Shown: positions 1-13,767 of the stretch, piece after piece
Position numbering within the stretch: the stretch's first letter is position 1
Layout of the letters: the number at the start of each line of letters is the position of its first letter
Assembly (NCBI GenBank): GCA_032622095.1
Contig: CP136066.1
Span: forward strand, 45,345,911-45,409,910
Reading direction: 5' to 3'
From: Siphonodentalium dalli
Lineage: Eukaryota > Mollusca > Scaphopoda > Gadilida > Siphonodentaliidae
DNA length: 64,000 nt
Translations under genes and position numbers: made by a program
Notes under the pieces: model-generated
What the model saw: the letters and a program-made list of their open reading frames with translations, nothing else
Told to the model about the DNA's origin: nothing
Database searches by the model: none

Positions 1-94
1 TTCACATATATAATTGTGTCGTCATTATATTATAAGAGTGAAATATATACGGGCATTGGTCAGTGGAATTGGATGGCAAGCTGCTGATATACCT

Positions 95-309
95 ACAGTA
101 ATGCCCTAAATAATCGACTACTTAACCACAGCAGAATTATGGATAACTTTTCAGGATTTATTCAGAAATATGGCTTGTTGCCATTCATCGGAAAGCTCTA
201 ACCGAGAGCTTTCCGATGAATGGCAACAAGCCATATTTCTGACTAAATCATGAAAAGTTACCCATAATTATGCTGTGGTTAAGGAGTCGATTATTTGGGA
301 CATTACTGT
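95..309. repeat. Foldback MITE (near-perfect inverted repeat)
   Basis: Two arms of about 105 bp meet at about 203 with almost no loop. The left arm begins ACAGTAATG and the right arm ends CATTACTGT, with a few mismatches between the arms. There is no coding potential, which fits a non-autonomous foldback element. Confidence 0.75.
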
Positions 310-694
310 ATAAGCCATGGTATCGCTTCTTAATTATTCATAAAACTGTTAGCTGCTGCTATTTTGCTTACTTTGCTTGGTGTTCAGTGTTGGATATATA
401 GTTTTTTCTTCCAAATACGCACACCTGCTGTGAATTTATATGGATTCTCATCAATAAACCATCGACGCCATCGCTTGTTCGGCTGCGCGAGGAAATATAT
501 GCCATCAGAGTTCTAAATCGATCGATATATTATATGAGATTCCATGCTTATCCGTACTGGCTTCTATGCCTATACTATATAGCGAGAAGCATTAGTTAAA
601 AGTACATATTGAGTGCGATTACGACCAGTTTGATCATGGTGTCACCTGTATCTCGATACATAGGCAGGGGTGTAGTGTGTCATACTGCCCCCTA

Positions 695-1120
695 TATGTG
701 ACCCGCCATATAAAATCCAGTCGGGATTTTTTTACCCTGTGCCAATGCATTCTCTTATATATGCGAGTCGACCATAGGTCGCCTCGCATATATAAGAGAA
801 TGCATTGGCCTAACAATTTTGTATCATGTTTTTTAAATAAATGTTTCTTACAATTTTTAGGACATAACATAAAAGACATCCATTACCCTGCAGGGAGCCC
901 CACACATATATAGAAGCATATAGAAGAGTGTCGTCTGCTCATGTTTGTCTGGGGCTCTGTATGGGTGAAATTATAAACTTGTTACAGAATACAAGAACAA
1001 ATTATTAAAATTGTAATAAATTGTTAGACCTATGGTCGACTCTCATATATAAGAGAATGCATTGGCACAGGGTAAAAAAAATCCCGACTTCCGACTGGAT
1101 TTGATATGGCGGGTCACATA
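695..1120. mobile_element. Double-hairpin foldback element, copy 1
   Basis: The outer inverted repeats are TATGTGACCCGCCATA and its complement. Just inside each end lies an internal hairpin of about 70 bp built on CCAATGCATTCTCTTATATA, with TCGACCATAGGTCG-like DNA at its tip. The whole element therefore folds as a stem carrying two hairpin ears. It has no gene. Related copies lie at 3,191-3,657, 6,091-6,315 and about 9,670-9,875. Confidence 0.75.
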
Positions 1121-1844
1121 TGGCGACCAAAAATTGGAAATTTGCTTCCCATGAAAACTGTCCAGATTGAAGCAATTTCATTTTGGAAAAATATGGAGGA
1201 GGTATAGTGGGTCCCTCGGGCAGAATTGTCGATTTGATCTATAAACAAAGATATTATGAGTCAGTTTTACTGAACATCAGGATATTTCATACACAATACG
1301 ACACAATGTCATGTAGGTAAATTTAGGTAAGAAATATAGGGCAGGTTATAATTGTAATTACTTTGATATAGGCCTACATGTATAGTACAATTTTCAAAGC
1401 AATATTTATTGTAAATATTGTCGTTTTAACAGAACAAGAGTCGAATATATTTACATTCTGTCAAAATTATGGACTCGTATGCATGTCCACCAATTTTAAC
1501 ATAAACAATCATAAGGGTGGGGTTGAGTGTAAATTTCGACAGTTCAACGGAGCTATCAGTTGGAAAAATTTTAATTCAAAGCAAGGATGTAAATAAGGGA
1601 AATTCAGTCTTCGCGGTGGGATGCAGTTGGAAATTCAATGATAGACAACTATCCATGATAAAGACCTTATGTCGGTCAGTCTGCACACACCCTAGTCTGA
1701 GTTTCATTCGACGTAAACAAGTTTGTGATATCGGTATAGTCTACCGATATCTAGCATCAAACACAACGATACCACAAGCTGGTTTACATCGAAGGAAATT
1801 CAGACTATTCACGTCCCTGACTGGAAGATGCACAATGCGTTAAA

Positions 1845-2060
1845 TGGGTACTGTACGCCATTTTCAATAAATTCCCGGTGATAACAACGATCTATTGTCG
1901 ATGATATATAGAAAACAAAGAAATTTGAGTCGAAGATGTATTCTGTAAACGTTCAGGTTAATTGGTATCTTAAAATCAAAGTTAATAATTTGATATAAAT
2001 TTAAATTACGAATTTCCGTGTACAAGACGTAATCAAAATAATTCACGGATAGTGGATGGG
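1845..2060. repeat. Dispersed repeat, copy 1
   Basis: GGGTACTGTACGCCATTTTC and about 180 bp after it recur at 60,828-61,040 in the same orientation with scattered differences. No coding potential; class unknown. Confidence 0.6.
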
Positions 2061-3190
2061 GCAACGCGTGGCACACAGGATCGTGTAAAAAATTATGTTA
2101 ATACGGGGCGTAAACTCAAGCCACACACTGACTATAGTGACTATCCAATGACTTAAATTAGTATGTGGGACTAGTATGCATATAATATAACATTTATTTG
2201 ATACATTTTCTTGAAAACTGTCCAAAAATTTCCCGACAACGACAATTGGTATTTTCGCATTCCGGCTAATCTGCCATCCGTAACATTTACTTCGTACTCA
2301 ATAGACTTTCAAATAATGGAAATCTGGTTACCTTATTCTACGACTCAGAGACTATAGAAACCAACAACAACATTTGAGTACAATATCCCTTTAAATGCAC
2401 AAATCTACATACAATTGATTACTCAATGGGATATCCGATATTGTATATTAAAACCTGGTCGATGGATGCTGTTCCATATAGAAGCCTGCGTGACAATGCA
2501 GCCATTGTTATGGAATTGCTATTTAATATGAACCCATCTATGGACGCAAAACTATATAGCCTTTTTAATCAATATAATGAATGAACAAACTATTTTAAAG
2601 TGACATATAATTACTCTGAGCTTTGATGGGTGGGTTCCTCGACTCGAATCAAATATTTGTTACACCCGAAGCCAAATAAATAGTAATTGAGGGGCGCTTT
2701 ATCGGATTGAGTACCTTTAAGCAGTTATAACCAAAAAGTTTGAAGACAAATTCAATATCGCGCCTTACAGTTATTTGCCTTAAATCTCTGCTGTTATAAG
2801 TCATAATCTTAAAGGCCCACGTAATTTTCGAATTCCCAGATCACATATACAATACATTCTATATATGTGCATGTACCATTTGAAAGAGGAAGCTTCAAAA
2901 CATTGTATTATCAACTTATCCGGTCGAATAAACTGTGAATATATTGTTTTTGTCGAGGTATATATATATATATAACGACGTGTGTTCTGTGCTTAATTTT
3001 TGTCTGAATTGTACAGCCAGTCTATTATATAAATGGAAGGGGATTACTCTATATCTCTTAGTTTTGCATTTTTATGCATTCTGTGTAAATAAAGTGGGAA
3101 GTCGACCCCGGGCTGAATCTGAGATTCTATCACTTCATTGATATTCCTACAGGCCACAGCTGTTCTGCATGTATATATATCGTGGTAAAA

Positions 3191-3657
3191 TATGTGACCC
3201 GCCATATAAAATCCAGCCGTATAAGTCGGGATTTTTTTACCCTGTGCCAATGCATTCTCTTATATATGCGAGTCGACCATAGGTCGCCTCGCATATGTAA
3301 GAGAATGCATTGGCCTAACAATTTTTTATTATTTTTTTTTAAATAAATGCTTCTTACAATTTTTAGGACATAAAATAAAAAAACATCCATTACCCTGCAG
3401 GGAGCCCCACACATATATAGAAGCATATATAAGAGTGTCGTCTGCTCATGTTTGTCTGGGGCTCTGTATGGGTGAAATTATAAAATTGTTAAATAATACA
3501 AGAAAAAATTATTAAAATTGTAAAAAATTGTTAGGCCAATGCATTCTCTTATATATGCGAGGCGACCTATGGTCGACTCGCATATATAAGAGAATGCATT
3601 GGCACAGGGTAAAACAAATCCCGACTTACAACTGGATTTGATATGTCGGGTCACATA
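3191..3657. mobile_element. Double-hairpin foldback element, copy 2
   Basis: Same design as the copy at 695: TATGTGACCCGCCATA-type termini, a hairpin ear at each end, and an AT-rich middle. This is the best-preserved long copy. The flanks do not show an unambiguous target duplication. Confidence 0.75.
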
Positions 3658-4374
3658 TATTAAAATAGAATATGTAGTGCCGTCGCTTAAACGGTTTATG
3701 TACGGGGGTTGAGCATATACATGTATTGGACGAGACTCTGTCGAGTCAAACAGATTCCAAATCCCCCGAGCGGAAATAAACCATTTAATCGACAGCATTA
3801 GCTACATATTTTATTTGTCCATAGCGCAAAACTTTCCTTTTGTCGGGGAATTCTGTCATAACTTGCCTTTTGTTGGGTAATTCTGTCATTTTCCAAGTTT
3901 TCATTCGTTACTTCGATAACGCCCTTACATTTATTATGTCAAGCAAAATAATTAGCATCCATGGCGTGGGGAAAACGAAGTGTAGCTTTGAGCGAAATAG
4001 TTCGTTGGCTTTTTTACAGAACTTTATTCTAAGCGGACCTTGTTCTGATGATTGATCAATGTTTTAGAGCTAAAACTTATGTCATTTTACTAATTTTGTA
4101 TCAATAACAGTGAATTATGGACGATAAAACACACATTTTATTACACTCCTATGTGTGATTTCCATTGAAAACGCCCTTAATTAGAAATGGTATACATGTC
4201 ACTAGTCTAGTGAATTATGTCATTTCTCGTGACGTCTTTGACGTTGCGTCGCTTACGGATCTAGACTGAATTTTCGACGGTTGATCTCTCTCCACATCGA
4301 GACTTTATGCATTAATTCTGGGTGTTTTAATCATATTTGGTGAACCAAATTGACGCAGAAGTGTATAATAAATA

Positions 4375-4465
4375 GAGTAATCAATTAGTTCCGAGAATTG
4401 TGTTAAATAATTCACTCGCCTCTCGTGAATTATTTAACGTAATTCTCAAAACCAATTGATTACTC
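4375..4465. repeat. Short foldback repeat
   Basis: GAGTAATCAATT at the left and AATTGATTACTC at the right bound an imperfect palindrome of about 90 bp centred near 4,420 (GTTAAATAATTCAC paired with GTGAATTATTTAAC). It is probably a MITE remnant. Confidence 0.6.
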
Positions 4466-5943
4466 TCTATATAGTTACCTGCGCAATTTGCATATAAAAT
4501 GACGTCATAAAAGTAGTACTAACCTATAATAATTAAGCTACGTTGATCTAATAAAGCTACATTGACGTAATAAACGTAACGTTTATGAGGCAGGGTTTAT
4601 GTAGGCATTATAGGTATAGTGAGCGGTGGATATATAAATATATATATTTTTTGCTTGTATTTCATGCCATATATGATCGCAAATTGTCCACATGATAGCC
4701 ATATTTCAGCCTAAAACTTTACCGAAAGTAGAAAAGGATTCTACTTTTAGTCTAAAACAACACATTTTGCACTTAATACTGATTATAAAGCCAAACATTC
4801 AGGAGAATTTAAATTTATTCTGATAAGAAAATTCCAACATACTGACGTTGTCATGCAGTTGTCTCAATGGTGAAATTTCCAACTGTTAATGTCCGTTTAA
4901 TTTTTTTAGCTCTTTGCTTCTGTAACTTGGACCAACAACCTGAAACAATTGTATCTATGTGTTTTCTCTGTGTATAAAGGTGGATCCGAGTATTATGCCA
5001 GTTGAGGGGTTATATGGCTCATGTCTATAAAGAATAAAGGAGAATAATATAACGATTATACAGGTCTATATTGGGGTCATGCATGTCCATATAATACATG
5101 AAACATGCTTTGAATGTCACGGTCACTCTGTCACGGTCATTATGTGGTGCATGTGTTCCAAAAAATTGCCAACAATGAAAAGACATTATTTGAAGGTTTG
5201 CGAATAAACTTAAGGGTCAGACGCACGTATTGCCAAAATGTCCTGATATTTCATAAAGAAATTTCTCAAAATCTATCTAGAATTTTTTTTTTATTCGGTA
5301 CAAGCGACCTTTGTGAAACAATATTTAAGAACTGTCAACAAGTTGGAAATTATAACCTCATTTACTATCCTTTTATGGCATAAACAACATATAAAAATAT
5401 TCCGTTTTCCGGTACCAAGAACAGTACAGTTCATATATCCATGATATCATATCTGAAGATCACGAGATGAGTTGTGTACATTATATATACAATTAAGATA
5501 TAAGATGATGATAGATCCAAAGAAATTCTTTGTTGAAAATCTGAAGCAATTTTGCCTGGAATTATGTAAAACGTGCGTCTCCCCCTTAATGCATCGAAAA
5601 ACGCACAGTAAGGTGACGGTCATAATGCTTAGTATATATAGGCTAGAAATGATCGTACGATGTTAAGTGCCTAATTATCTACGTGGTGTGTAGGTGAACG
5701 GGTTCTGCTCGTCACCAGCTGTTATCTGTTTCAAGGTAACTCGAGAAGGCCATCGGGGCCATGTCATGATAACCGAATGCAAACAATTTTTAAAATATAT
5801 TAATAGATATGTTTAGTTACACCTACGCGTGACTGGTGGATGTGCTATTTAAGTCATAATGGCAGTATTATCGCACAAATGCGTGCATATTAAGCTTATA
5901 TTTGGTTCGCCGGTATAGGGTATAGGCGATTAGGGCCTATAGT

Positions 5944-6339
5944 TTAACCCTTTACCCAACAAACCGGCCAAAACCGGCCAAATAAAGCTTCAACAGCCTA
6001 AAATATCTTCGGTCTGTCTCAATAGAACCATACAAATATGGATATCATTGGAACCGGCTCCTTGACCACATTGTGATAGTTACAGTTATGCCCTGTGCCA
6101 ATGCATTCTCTTATATATGCGAGTCGACCATAGGTCGCCTCACATATATAAGAGAATGCATTGGCCTAAAATCTTTTTTTAACACTTTTTACCATTTTTT
6201 CTTACATTCTTTAACAATTTTATAATTTTTAATGTGTTAAGCCAATGCATTCTCTTATATATGCGAGGCGACCTATGGTCGACTCGCATATATAAGAGAA
6301 TGCATTGGCACAGGGCCGTTCTGTTGGGTAAAGGGTTAA
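5944..6339. mobile_element. TTAA-flanked MITE carrying a double-hairpin core, copy 3
   Basis: The element runs from TTAACCCTTTACCCAACA to the complementary TGTTGGGTAAAGGGTTAA. TTAA at both edges followed by CCCTTT is the arrangement expected of piggyBac-type non-autonomous elements. The double-hairpin unit seen at 695 occupies 6,091-6,315. An almost identical arrangement lies at 9,535-9,899. Confidence 0.7.
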
Positions 6340-6753
6340 GAGAATACTTGGCACTTGAGAATGCCCCATCATATTTGACAATACAAAAGTACCATTGGTA
6401 AGCTTTTATACCAGGAAATAAATTATCGTACCCATGCATGAGCCCATTAGTATAGGGATGAACTGGTGTCGCGTGGTATCTTGCAAAAAGACACACAGGA
6501 CCTCCCAAACGTGCAGAAAGACACACAGGATCTCACACATGTGCAAAATGTCTCCTTTAAAGAGCGTCCCTGCTTCCGTTTCCCAATGGTGTTAAATAAC
6601 AAAGAGCGTTCTCAGGTATGATATATGTCGCATTCGATTTCAACGTATTACTATTGGTACTATATATTATTATCAACCATATATACGCGACCGCGCTTTA
6701 CACGTGCGGAAATCTGACGCTTTCAACAGATGGAATTTTCAATCCGCAAATAG

Positions 6754-7125
6754 GTTAAAGGTACACAATCCGATTCAATGGTCCCCATATCATCAGATCC
6801 CAACAACAACAATTATTTTTGAAATACCGCCACAGCTATCATAATCGAGTAATCGCCCAAAAAATAATGCTAACCACTGTCAACTATAGTATAAAATTGC
6901 CCAAAACCTGTTATTTATCAACATTTTGTTCAACGAAATTTTGCCGGTTTGTCAAATATCCGACACAAAAAAAGCCACTTGATTTTAGAGTTATCCATCT
7001 TCCTCCACAATTTGGTCGAGACGGTCTTCTCGTCGACTGTTTACTGGGCCACTTAATATTATCGGTGGTGAGAAATAATTGCTTTCAAAAATCGATATCT
7101 GATCACTCTGAGCCAAGGAAATAAT
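6754..7125. repeat. Dispersed MITE-like repeat (GGTACTCAATCCGAT family), partial
   Basis: It begins TTAAAGGTACACAATCCGAT and contains the family's internal AAAATCGATATCTGATCACT block. The fullest copy is at 11,021-11,493. Other copies lie at about 2,605-2,722, 17,868-18,225 (inside an intron), 62,267-62,441 and 62,520-63,240. Confidence 0.55.
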
Positions 7126-8408
7126 AATTTGCGAGCGTTAATTCGGATTATGCATCTTTAAAATGGTTCTAATAATTGTTTTCCGACCAATATTTAGTAT
7201 ATATGTTGTTATATTTTTAAAAGAGTAAAGACTATTTTCCTTCTATCAGTCAAAATTTCATTATGAACTGATCGTCAGTTGAACATGGAAAATATACAAC
7301 TATAGGAGGGTGTTATTTCGGAAATTTTCAACAGTTGGAAAACACAAGGTATACCAGTCGTCGACTGCGTGCTATAATGGTCTATCTCACATTTCCTCTT
7401 TTTGTGGGAAACTGATTTTGAAAAATTGACCAGCCGGTTCTCATATACCAGTATATTAGTTTAGTTGTACGTTGATTTAGTTTGGTTGATGGTGTCGACA
7501 TAATACAAATATGAATTGTCTTGTATTAAATGTCAATATTATGCTTGCATTTCATTTTGTGGACAAAAGTGCACTTGTGCGTCAGTGCTATATTGGCTTT
7601 TTCGTATTAAAATAAAGGATGTATTAGTGGCTAAAATCCAACAATGTTGGCACTGTTTAAAGAAATGTAACATTTGGCCCTATAATAAAGTTGTTTTTGG
7701 GATCTACATCCGGAGGGGCCGTTGAAACATTGGAGATGGAACATACACGTAGCACGGAAACATGAAAATTTGCGATCACGGCGGTATATATCATTGGCCA
7801 ATGGTGGACATATAGAACACTCTGGCACTCAATATTTGACACTATTTGAATCTTCATCCAATTATGAGAGCACGTGACACGTCACGGACAGGCCTTCTTT
7901 GTGGCAATCGGCAGGTCTCGGCGAGACGAATCGAACGCCACCAATACCTCATTTCCCGCCAAAATGGACATTAAACGTTATAGAACTCAGCCGACGCAGT
8001 GTTACCAGGGTGTTACCATACTATTTATATCTATGATGCCCTATATCAGAGTTTCCATATTGTGCCCGTGGGTCTTCATGACATTAGATTCTAAATTCGA
8101 TCACCACTTACCTCCATATTTAGGACATCTGAAACTGTTGAAAACTGAAATACATAATCTTGTTATGCAATACGTATGACATTTATTGCGTGCAAATTGT
8201 GAATTGTTTTTTATTGTATTATACTAAATTATATAAAAAAAAAAAATTAATGTTCCCGGACTCCTGTAACCATGTCGTATACGTTTATTTTAGCGATTCA
8301 AATATTCAGACAATATGTCCGCTTGTCGAATATATAACCAAGCTCTCCCAGCGCCGCTATCCATTAACCATCTGATTACTAAATTAATTCTCCCATTTAG
8401 TTTTAAAG

Positions 8409-8900
8409 GTTTATATCGGAGCGGTACGTGTTTATATTGGAGCGGTACGGGTTTATATTGGAGCGGTACATGTTTATATCGGAGCGGTACATGTTTATAT
8501 TGGAGCGGTACGGGTTTATATTGGAGCGGTATATACGTGTTTATATTGGAGCGGTACATGTTTATATTGGAGCGATACAGGTTTATATTGGAGCGGTACA
8601 TGTTTATATTGGAGCGATACAGGTTTATATTGGAGCGGTACATGTTTATATTGGAGCGGTACGGGTTTATATTGGAGCGATACAGGTTTATATTGGAGTG
8701 GTATATACGTGTTTATATTGGAGCGATACAGGTTTATATTGGAGCGATACAGGTTTATATTGGAGCGATACAGGTTTATATTGGAGCGATACAGGTTTAT
8801 ATTGGAGCGGTACAGGTTTATATTGGATCGTATACAGTTTTATATTGGAGCGGTACAGGTTTACATTGGAGCGGTACAGGTTTATATTGGAGCGGTACAT
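8409..8900. repeat. 20-bp minisatellite, about 24 copies
   Basis: Tandem units of about 20 bp, GTTTATATTGGAGCGGTACA with C/T and G/A variants. Two slightly longer spacers (GGTATATACGT) divide the array. Since 20 is not a multiple of 3, all frames stay open, giving repetitive ORFs on both strands that are artefacts of the repeat. Confidence 0.9.
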
Positions 8901-9534
8901 TATATATGCCGATAATGTATTACCATGATCGCCTACTACATTGTAGATTGAGCAATCATACCAATGATAAATTGATAATGTAGATATACTAACAGGATAA
9001 AGGCATTCTGTGGATCCATCCTGGATATAAGGGCGTTCGGTTAATAAATTAAGCAAATTGTCTAAGATTGTATTTTGTAAACTATTTTTGACACACATCA
9101 GTCATGGGTCATGTTTATTGTGGCAGGTTCAATATGTGTGCTCCATTTATCGGTACTTATAATTGCATTGCATAAAAGCGTTCAGACTGATTTTTTTTGA
9201 AAATCCAGGATTGTCATGCACGTACATGTGCATGAGAAAATAAACTGACAATCTATACTTTTGTGGCTTATTGTCAATGTGTCTTTGGTTGACTGTAAAA
9301 TGTATTCAGTGTTCCAGAACATGACTCACAACAAAATATAATGTAACGTAGGTTTAGTATTTGTTCCACTGAAAAACTAGTGTAAAAAGGAATGTGATAT
9401 ATACCCAAGAATGTCATTTTGTTAAAGCGGTATATATATATGTGTGATAATAGTTGTATGCCAGAGATCAACATGGAGATGGCGTGGGTTGGCAGAACCT
9501 CTCTATCGACTTGGGACATGAATGTCAAGATGAG

Positions 9535-9899
9535 TTAACCCTTTACCCAACAGAACGCCCAGAAACGCCCTAACAGCCTAAATTATCTTCGGTCTGTCTC
9601 AATAAAACCATGGAAATATGGGTATCATTGGAACCGGCTCATTGAGCACATTGTGATAGTTACAGTTATGCCCTGTGCCAATGCATTCTCTTATATATGC
9701 GAGTCGACCATAGGTCGCCTCGCATATATAAGAGAATGCATTGGCCTAAAAAAAACTTTTTTTTAACACTTTTTACCATTTTTTCTTTAATATGTGTTAA
9801 GCCAATGCATTCTCTTATATATGCGAGGCGACCTATGGTCGACTCGCATATATAAGAGAATGCATTGGCACAGGGCCGTTCTGTTGGGTAAAGGGTTAA
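9535..9899. mobile_element. TTAA-flanked MITE carrying a double-hairpin core, copy 4
   Basis: Same nested structure as 5,944-6,339: TTAACCCTTTACCC termini, a shared left segment (CGGTCTGTCTCAATA) and the double-hairpin unit at about 9,670-9,875. Repeating the nested structure at two loci suggests that the composite itself transposed. Confidence 0.7.
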
Positions 9900-12417
9900 T
9901 GTCTGCTGTCCATCACACGAACAATGCATCCATTGTTATCTGACTCGTGTGACCACGTATTTACATATACTTATAAAATATAGTCACATAGTCACGATCG
10001 ATTCTTCGAGGCTGTTGGATTGCATTGCTATTTGAAGATGAATGTCCCATACGTATGTTAACTCTTGTCATTTAACGAGAAGACAGATCGAGGAAGCGAG
10101 ACATAAGCCAGCGAGAGACCGGAGAACGAAAAGCAAAACCAGAACGATTGCGAGCGAAATTATGGATCGCAGCTCTCCCGGGAATAGACATGCGCATGCG
10201 AGGACAAGTGCATCTATATGGTACACCGGAGAACAACCGACAAAGATTTCAATAATTGATTTGAAATATCGTTTATATATTAAATAATAACACAATCAAA
10301 CCCAACGTAAATCCGATATATGACCTGTTGTGGTACATGTGAACTAAATAGATACAAAACGTGAAACTCAATATCAAGCAAGATATAGAGTGTGTATACG
10401 ATGGTACTTGCATGTCTCGTACATATACACGACTGTTAAGGCCCCACTTAATTTTCGAGTCACCGATTGTTTTTTATTGTGCCTTGATATACGGTTTAAC
10501 AATCTATGACATAAAATATGATTAAAATACTATAATTTATCACCATTTGGAGTCCAGAAGGTGCCCATAGAGTAATAGAAATCATAAAAACATTTCACCC
10601 GTCGCGCTCCCAGAATGCGAACTAAGATATAGAGTTATCCCCCTTCCATTGAAAATTATAGATATTTCAGTACAAAACAGATTAAAATTACACAAACAAC
10701 ATGTTCACATGCAGTTTATTATACAAGATAAGTTGGTAATACAATGATTTGGAGCTTCCTCTTTCAAATGGTATATAATTTATAATATGAATCGTACGTG
10801 ACACGTAGTGGAGCAACCACACATACTGTGCCTCAAATTTGCCTTTTATCGCCAACATAGCGCTAAGTATAATTTATTTAACATCACGCAGTGATCACGA
10901 CGGAGATGACATGCCAACTTGACAAGACGTGTCGTCGATTGTGCAATCTTGTCTGGCCCACAAATCCAAAATGACGTCAGAAACCGTGTCATGACGTCTT
11001 CATTTTTCGTTTTCATTAAAGGTACTCAACCCGTAAAGAGGGTCCCCATCTCAACAGATTCCAACAACAACAATCCGATCAGAGGGTCCTATATTACTAT
11101 TTCTTTGGCTTTGGGGGTAAACAATATTTGATTCGAGTCGAGGAACCCATCAAACAAAGCTCAGAGTTATTAGATATTGATTTTTGAAAATTCTTATGTT
11201 CTCGAGATGAGTACTTATAACTGCCGTCAATTTGGTAACATGCTCGAGAATTTACGCCAAAATTCTATTCAAACAGACAAGGATGGATAACTCTATAATC
11301 AAGTGGTAATAATTGACTACGTACTGGGCCAGAAAGAATTCCCGATAATGAAAAATAATAGATTTCTAAAATCGATATCTAACAAATCTGAGCTTTGATG
11401 GGTGACTTCCTCGACTCGAATCAAATATTTTTGACCCCCGAAGCCATTGAAATAGTAATTGAGAGGAGTTTTATCGGGTTGAGTACCTTTAAGCTAACCA
11501 AAGAAATTGGTCTAATTGAAATTAATAGACCAAAATCACATGTGAATTCTTCGTAAGTTGTGAATTAGTTACTTTCATTTTCATCGCGATTATTCATTTC
11601 CAATTCCGCGTTTTTTGCAATATCCACACTGCAGCTAACCGGAAGTCATGTGATAATTTCTCCAAATTCCATACCCGCGATCTAAAAATTCACTGATGGA
11701 TATAGAAAAACAATATATGACGTCATTAACCTGCCTTAGGTATAAGCACCCTTGGTGGTTGCTATAATGTGACTTGGGGGTTCGAAAATTATATGGGCCT
11801 TTAATAAGAAGTAACATACGTTTCATAAAATTGAAAATCGAAAGCTGGAATCATGCCCATATGAAGAAAAAAGTACGTGACCTGCACTACCAACGTATAC
11901 AATAGGGTATAATCCTGGTGTACCTGGTACTTTCCTAGTATACCAGCATATTATCCTAGTACCCCGGTATCCTACCCACGTACCAAGCATGGTGTACCAG
12001 AGTATACTGTGAGTTCCAGGTCCCAAGTATACATTCAGTGTTCACATGGCATGGGTTTTATCCTTTGAATGCAACAATTTCTTGCATTTTCCCTTTCTGG
12101 AACCCTCTGTTTTCATTGCGGCCTCCATTATTCTAAGTAAACATTTGACTAAAATAATAGCACGCTATATACCCTAGACTATACCCTGATACAACTTACG
12201 TACCATCAAATTATTCACGACAATGTTGATAAATAATAATAATGTTGACAGTACACTAATTGGTGTATTCTACAACTGTTAATTCGGGATTCAAATAAAA
12301 CAAAAGGAGTCTTGCACGTGACTTGTACGTGATATATTATATAATAAAGTACCACGGTATTTTATCATGGTATAGTACCAGCGTACTTTACCATGGTAGT
12401 ATCGTGGTACTTAAATT
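9900..12417. other. Non-coding region with dispersed repeats
   Basis: No convincing gene. A second dispersed family begins near 10,437 with GGCCCCACTTAATTTTCGA; related ends occur near 2,811, 11,783 and 55,150. A fuller copy of the GGTACTCAATCCGAT family is at 11,021-11,493. At 11,880-12,030 there are irregular GGTATA/GTACC-rich tandem repeats. Confidence 0.5.
11021..11493. repeat. Dispersed MITE (GGTACTCAACCCG family), full-length copy
   Basis: It starts AAAGGTACTCAACCCG and ends CGGGTTGAGTACCTTT, so the termini are inverted repeats. The arms contain the mirrored block AAAATCGATATCTAACA. No ORF. Confidence 0.6.
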
Positions 12418-13600
12418 CAGTGTTCGCGCTGTCGGTAGCCAAATTAGCCAATGGCTAATCTTTTTCGAATTTGGCTAATAAAAATTTCATTTGGCTAAAC
12501 TTTTGGCTAAACTTTTTTTGAACCCAAATGGAGACTGATAGCATGGAGCCAGAAAGCTAATTAATAAAAGCGCTCAATAGATCGACATTCAAGACGAAGT
12601 TAGGTGACGAAAGCATTTCATTATTGTCGTACTTATGAAATATCGTACAAAGGGAAACCCGATCGACAACTCTATCAACCAAGCGATCATAAAGTGATAT
12701 GCAACCATCTTTAGTTTTCACAAGACGGACAAACAAAGACGCATGGACATTAAACCGACCGTGGTTGAATTATGACAATGTGAAGAAAGCAATGTTTTGT
12801 AAAGTGCATTGACGACGGTATACAAGCAATTTGTTCGTAACATGTGCAGGCTGTTTTAATCTGGAGAAAGATTACGTCACTCTGCACGAAGCAGCAAAAG
12901 GTCATTATTAATTATTACATTTAATCCCCTAATCCCCCAGTCAGCCCATTGTCTGTCTGGTCACTCACGGCGCGCCTGCACAATGCATGTTTATGATGAC
13001 ATTGTATTTATGACGGTCGATGTTTATGAGCACCAAGTGTAAGACAATAGCTTAATCAGCCAAATGTGAATCACGACAGATATTTTGTGGCTATTTGTCG
13101 TCAATACCGATACAGTCAAAATAATATGCATGCTTTTATGACAGATTGTAATTTTATAATGGCGTAACAATATTAAGTTATTAGTTTCCAGATGTCACTT
13201 AGATATTTTCGCAAGGATAACTATTTAATGATTTAAAAATAGATATTGATATAAAACAAAAAAATAATGACATTAAGAAGGACAATACCGGGTTAACCCC
13301 CCCCCCCCCCCAAATCACTCTTTCACATAAATATTAATAAATTTTTAATAAATGATATATATAAAAATACTTGTAGTTCATCAAAATTATTAAAACTATT
13401 GTGTATTTTACCTTTGTCTGTTAGATTTTACGTTTTAGTCATTAATTGTGAACCGACCAGAAAACGATGATTTAATTTGGCCAAAGTTGTTTTTAATTTG
13501 GCCAAAAAACATTTGGCTAAAGTTTTTTTCATTTGGCTAATAAAATTTTCATTTGGCTAAACTTTTGGCTAAAGTTTTTTTCGGTCCAGCGCGAACACTG
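12418..13600. mobile_element. Non-autonomous hAT-like element
   Basis: Fourteen-base terminal inverted repeats, CAGTGTTCGCGCTG and CAGCGCGAACACTG, bound 1.18 kb. Subterminal tandem TTTGGCTAA motifs occur at both ends. The right flank GGTACTTT nearly matches GGTACTTA just outside the left end, close to the 8-bp duplication expected of hAT transposons. No transposase ORF is present. Assignment rests on the CAGTG terminus and duplication length. Confidence 0.6.
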
Positions 13601-13767
13601 GGTACTTTACCATGACACTGACACGGGCGATAACTCTATTTCACAATAGCACATTACGCAGTTGATGTGTTTTCTGTCTCTTTATTATTAACCTCAAATC
13701 TGTAGTTGTCTCAAAATTTAAGGCTTCTAAAGGCGTATCCTGATAATACCATGGTCAATTACCAGTA

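Noticed and set aside
8409-8900. CRISPR-like array
   Set aside because: Direct head-to-tail 20-bp repeats without unique spacers, in an animal genome.
8290-9098. Long ORFs on both strands rich in YIGA / ILERY or YRSNINL repeats
   Set aside because: They come entirely from the 20-bp minisatellite, which has no stop in several frames. No flanking domain or start context supports a protein.
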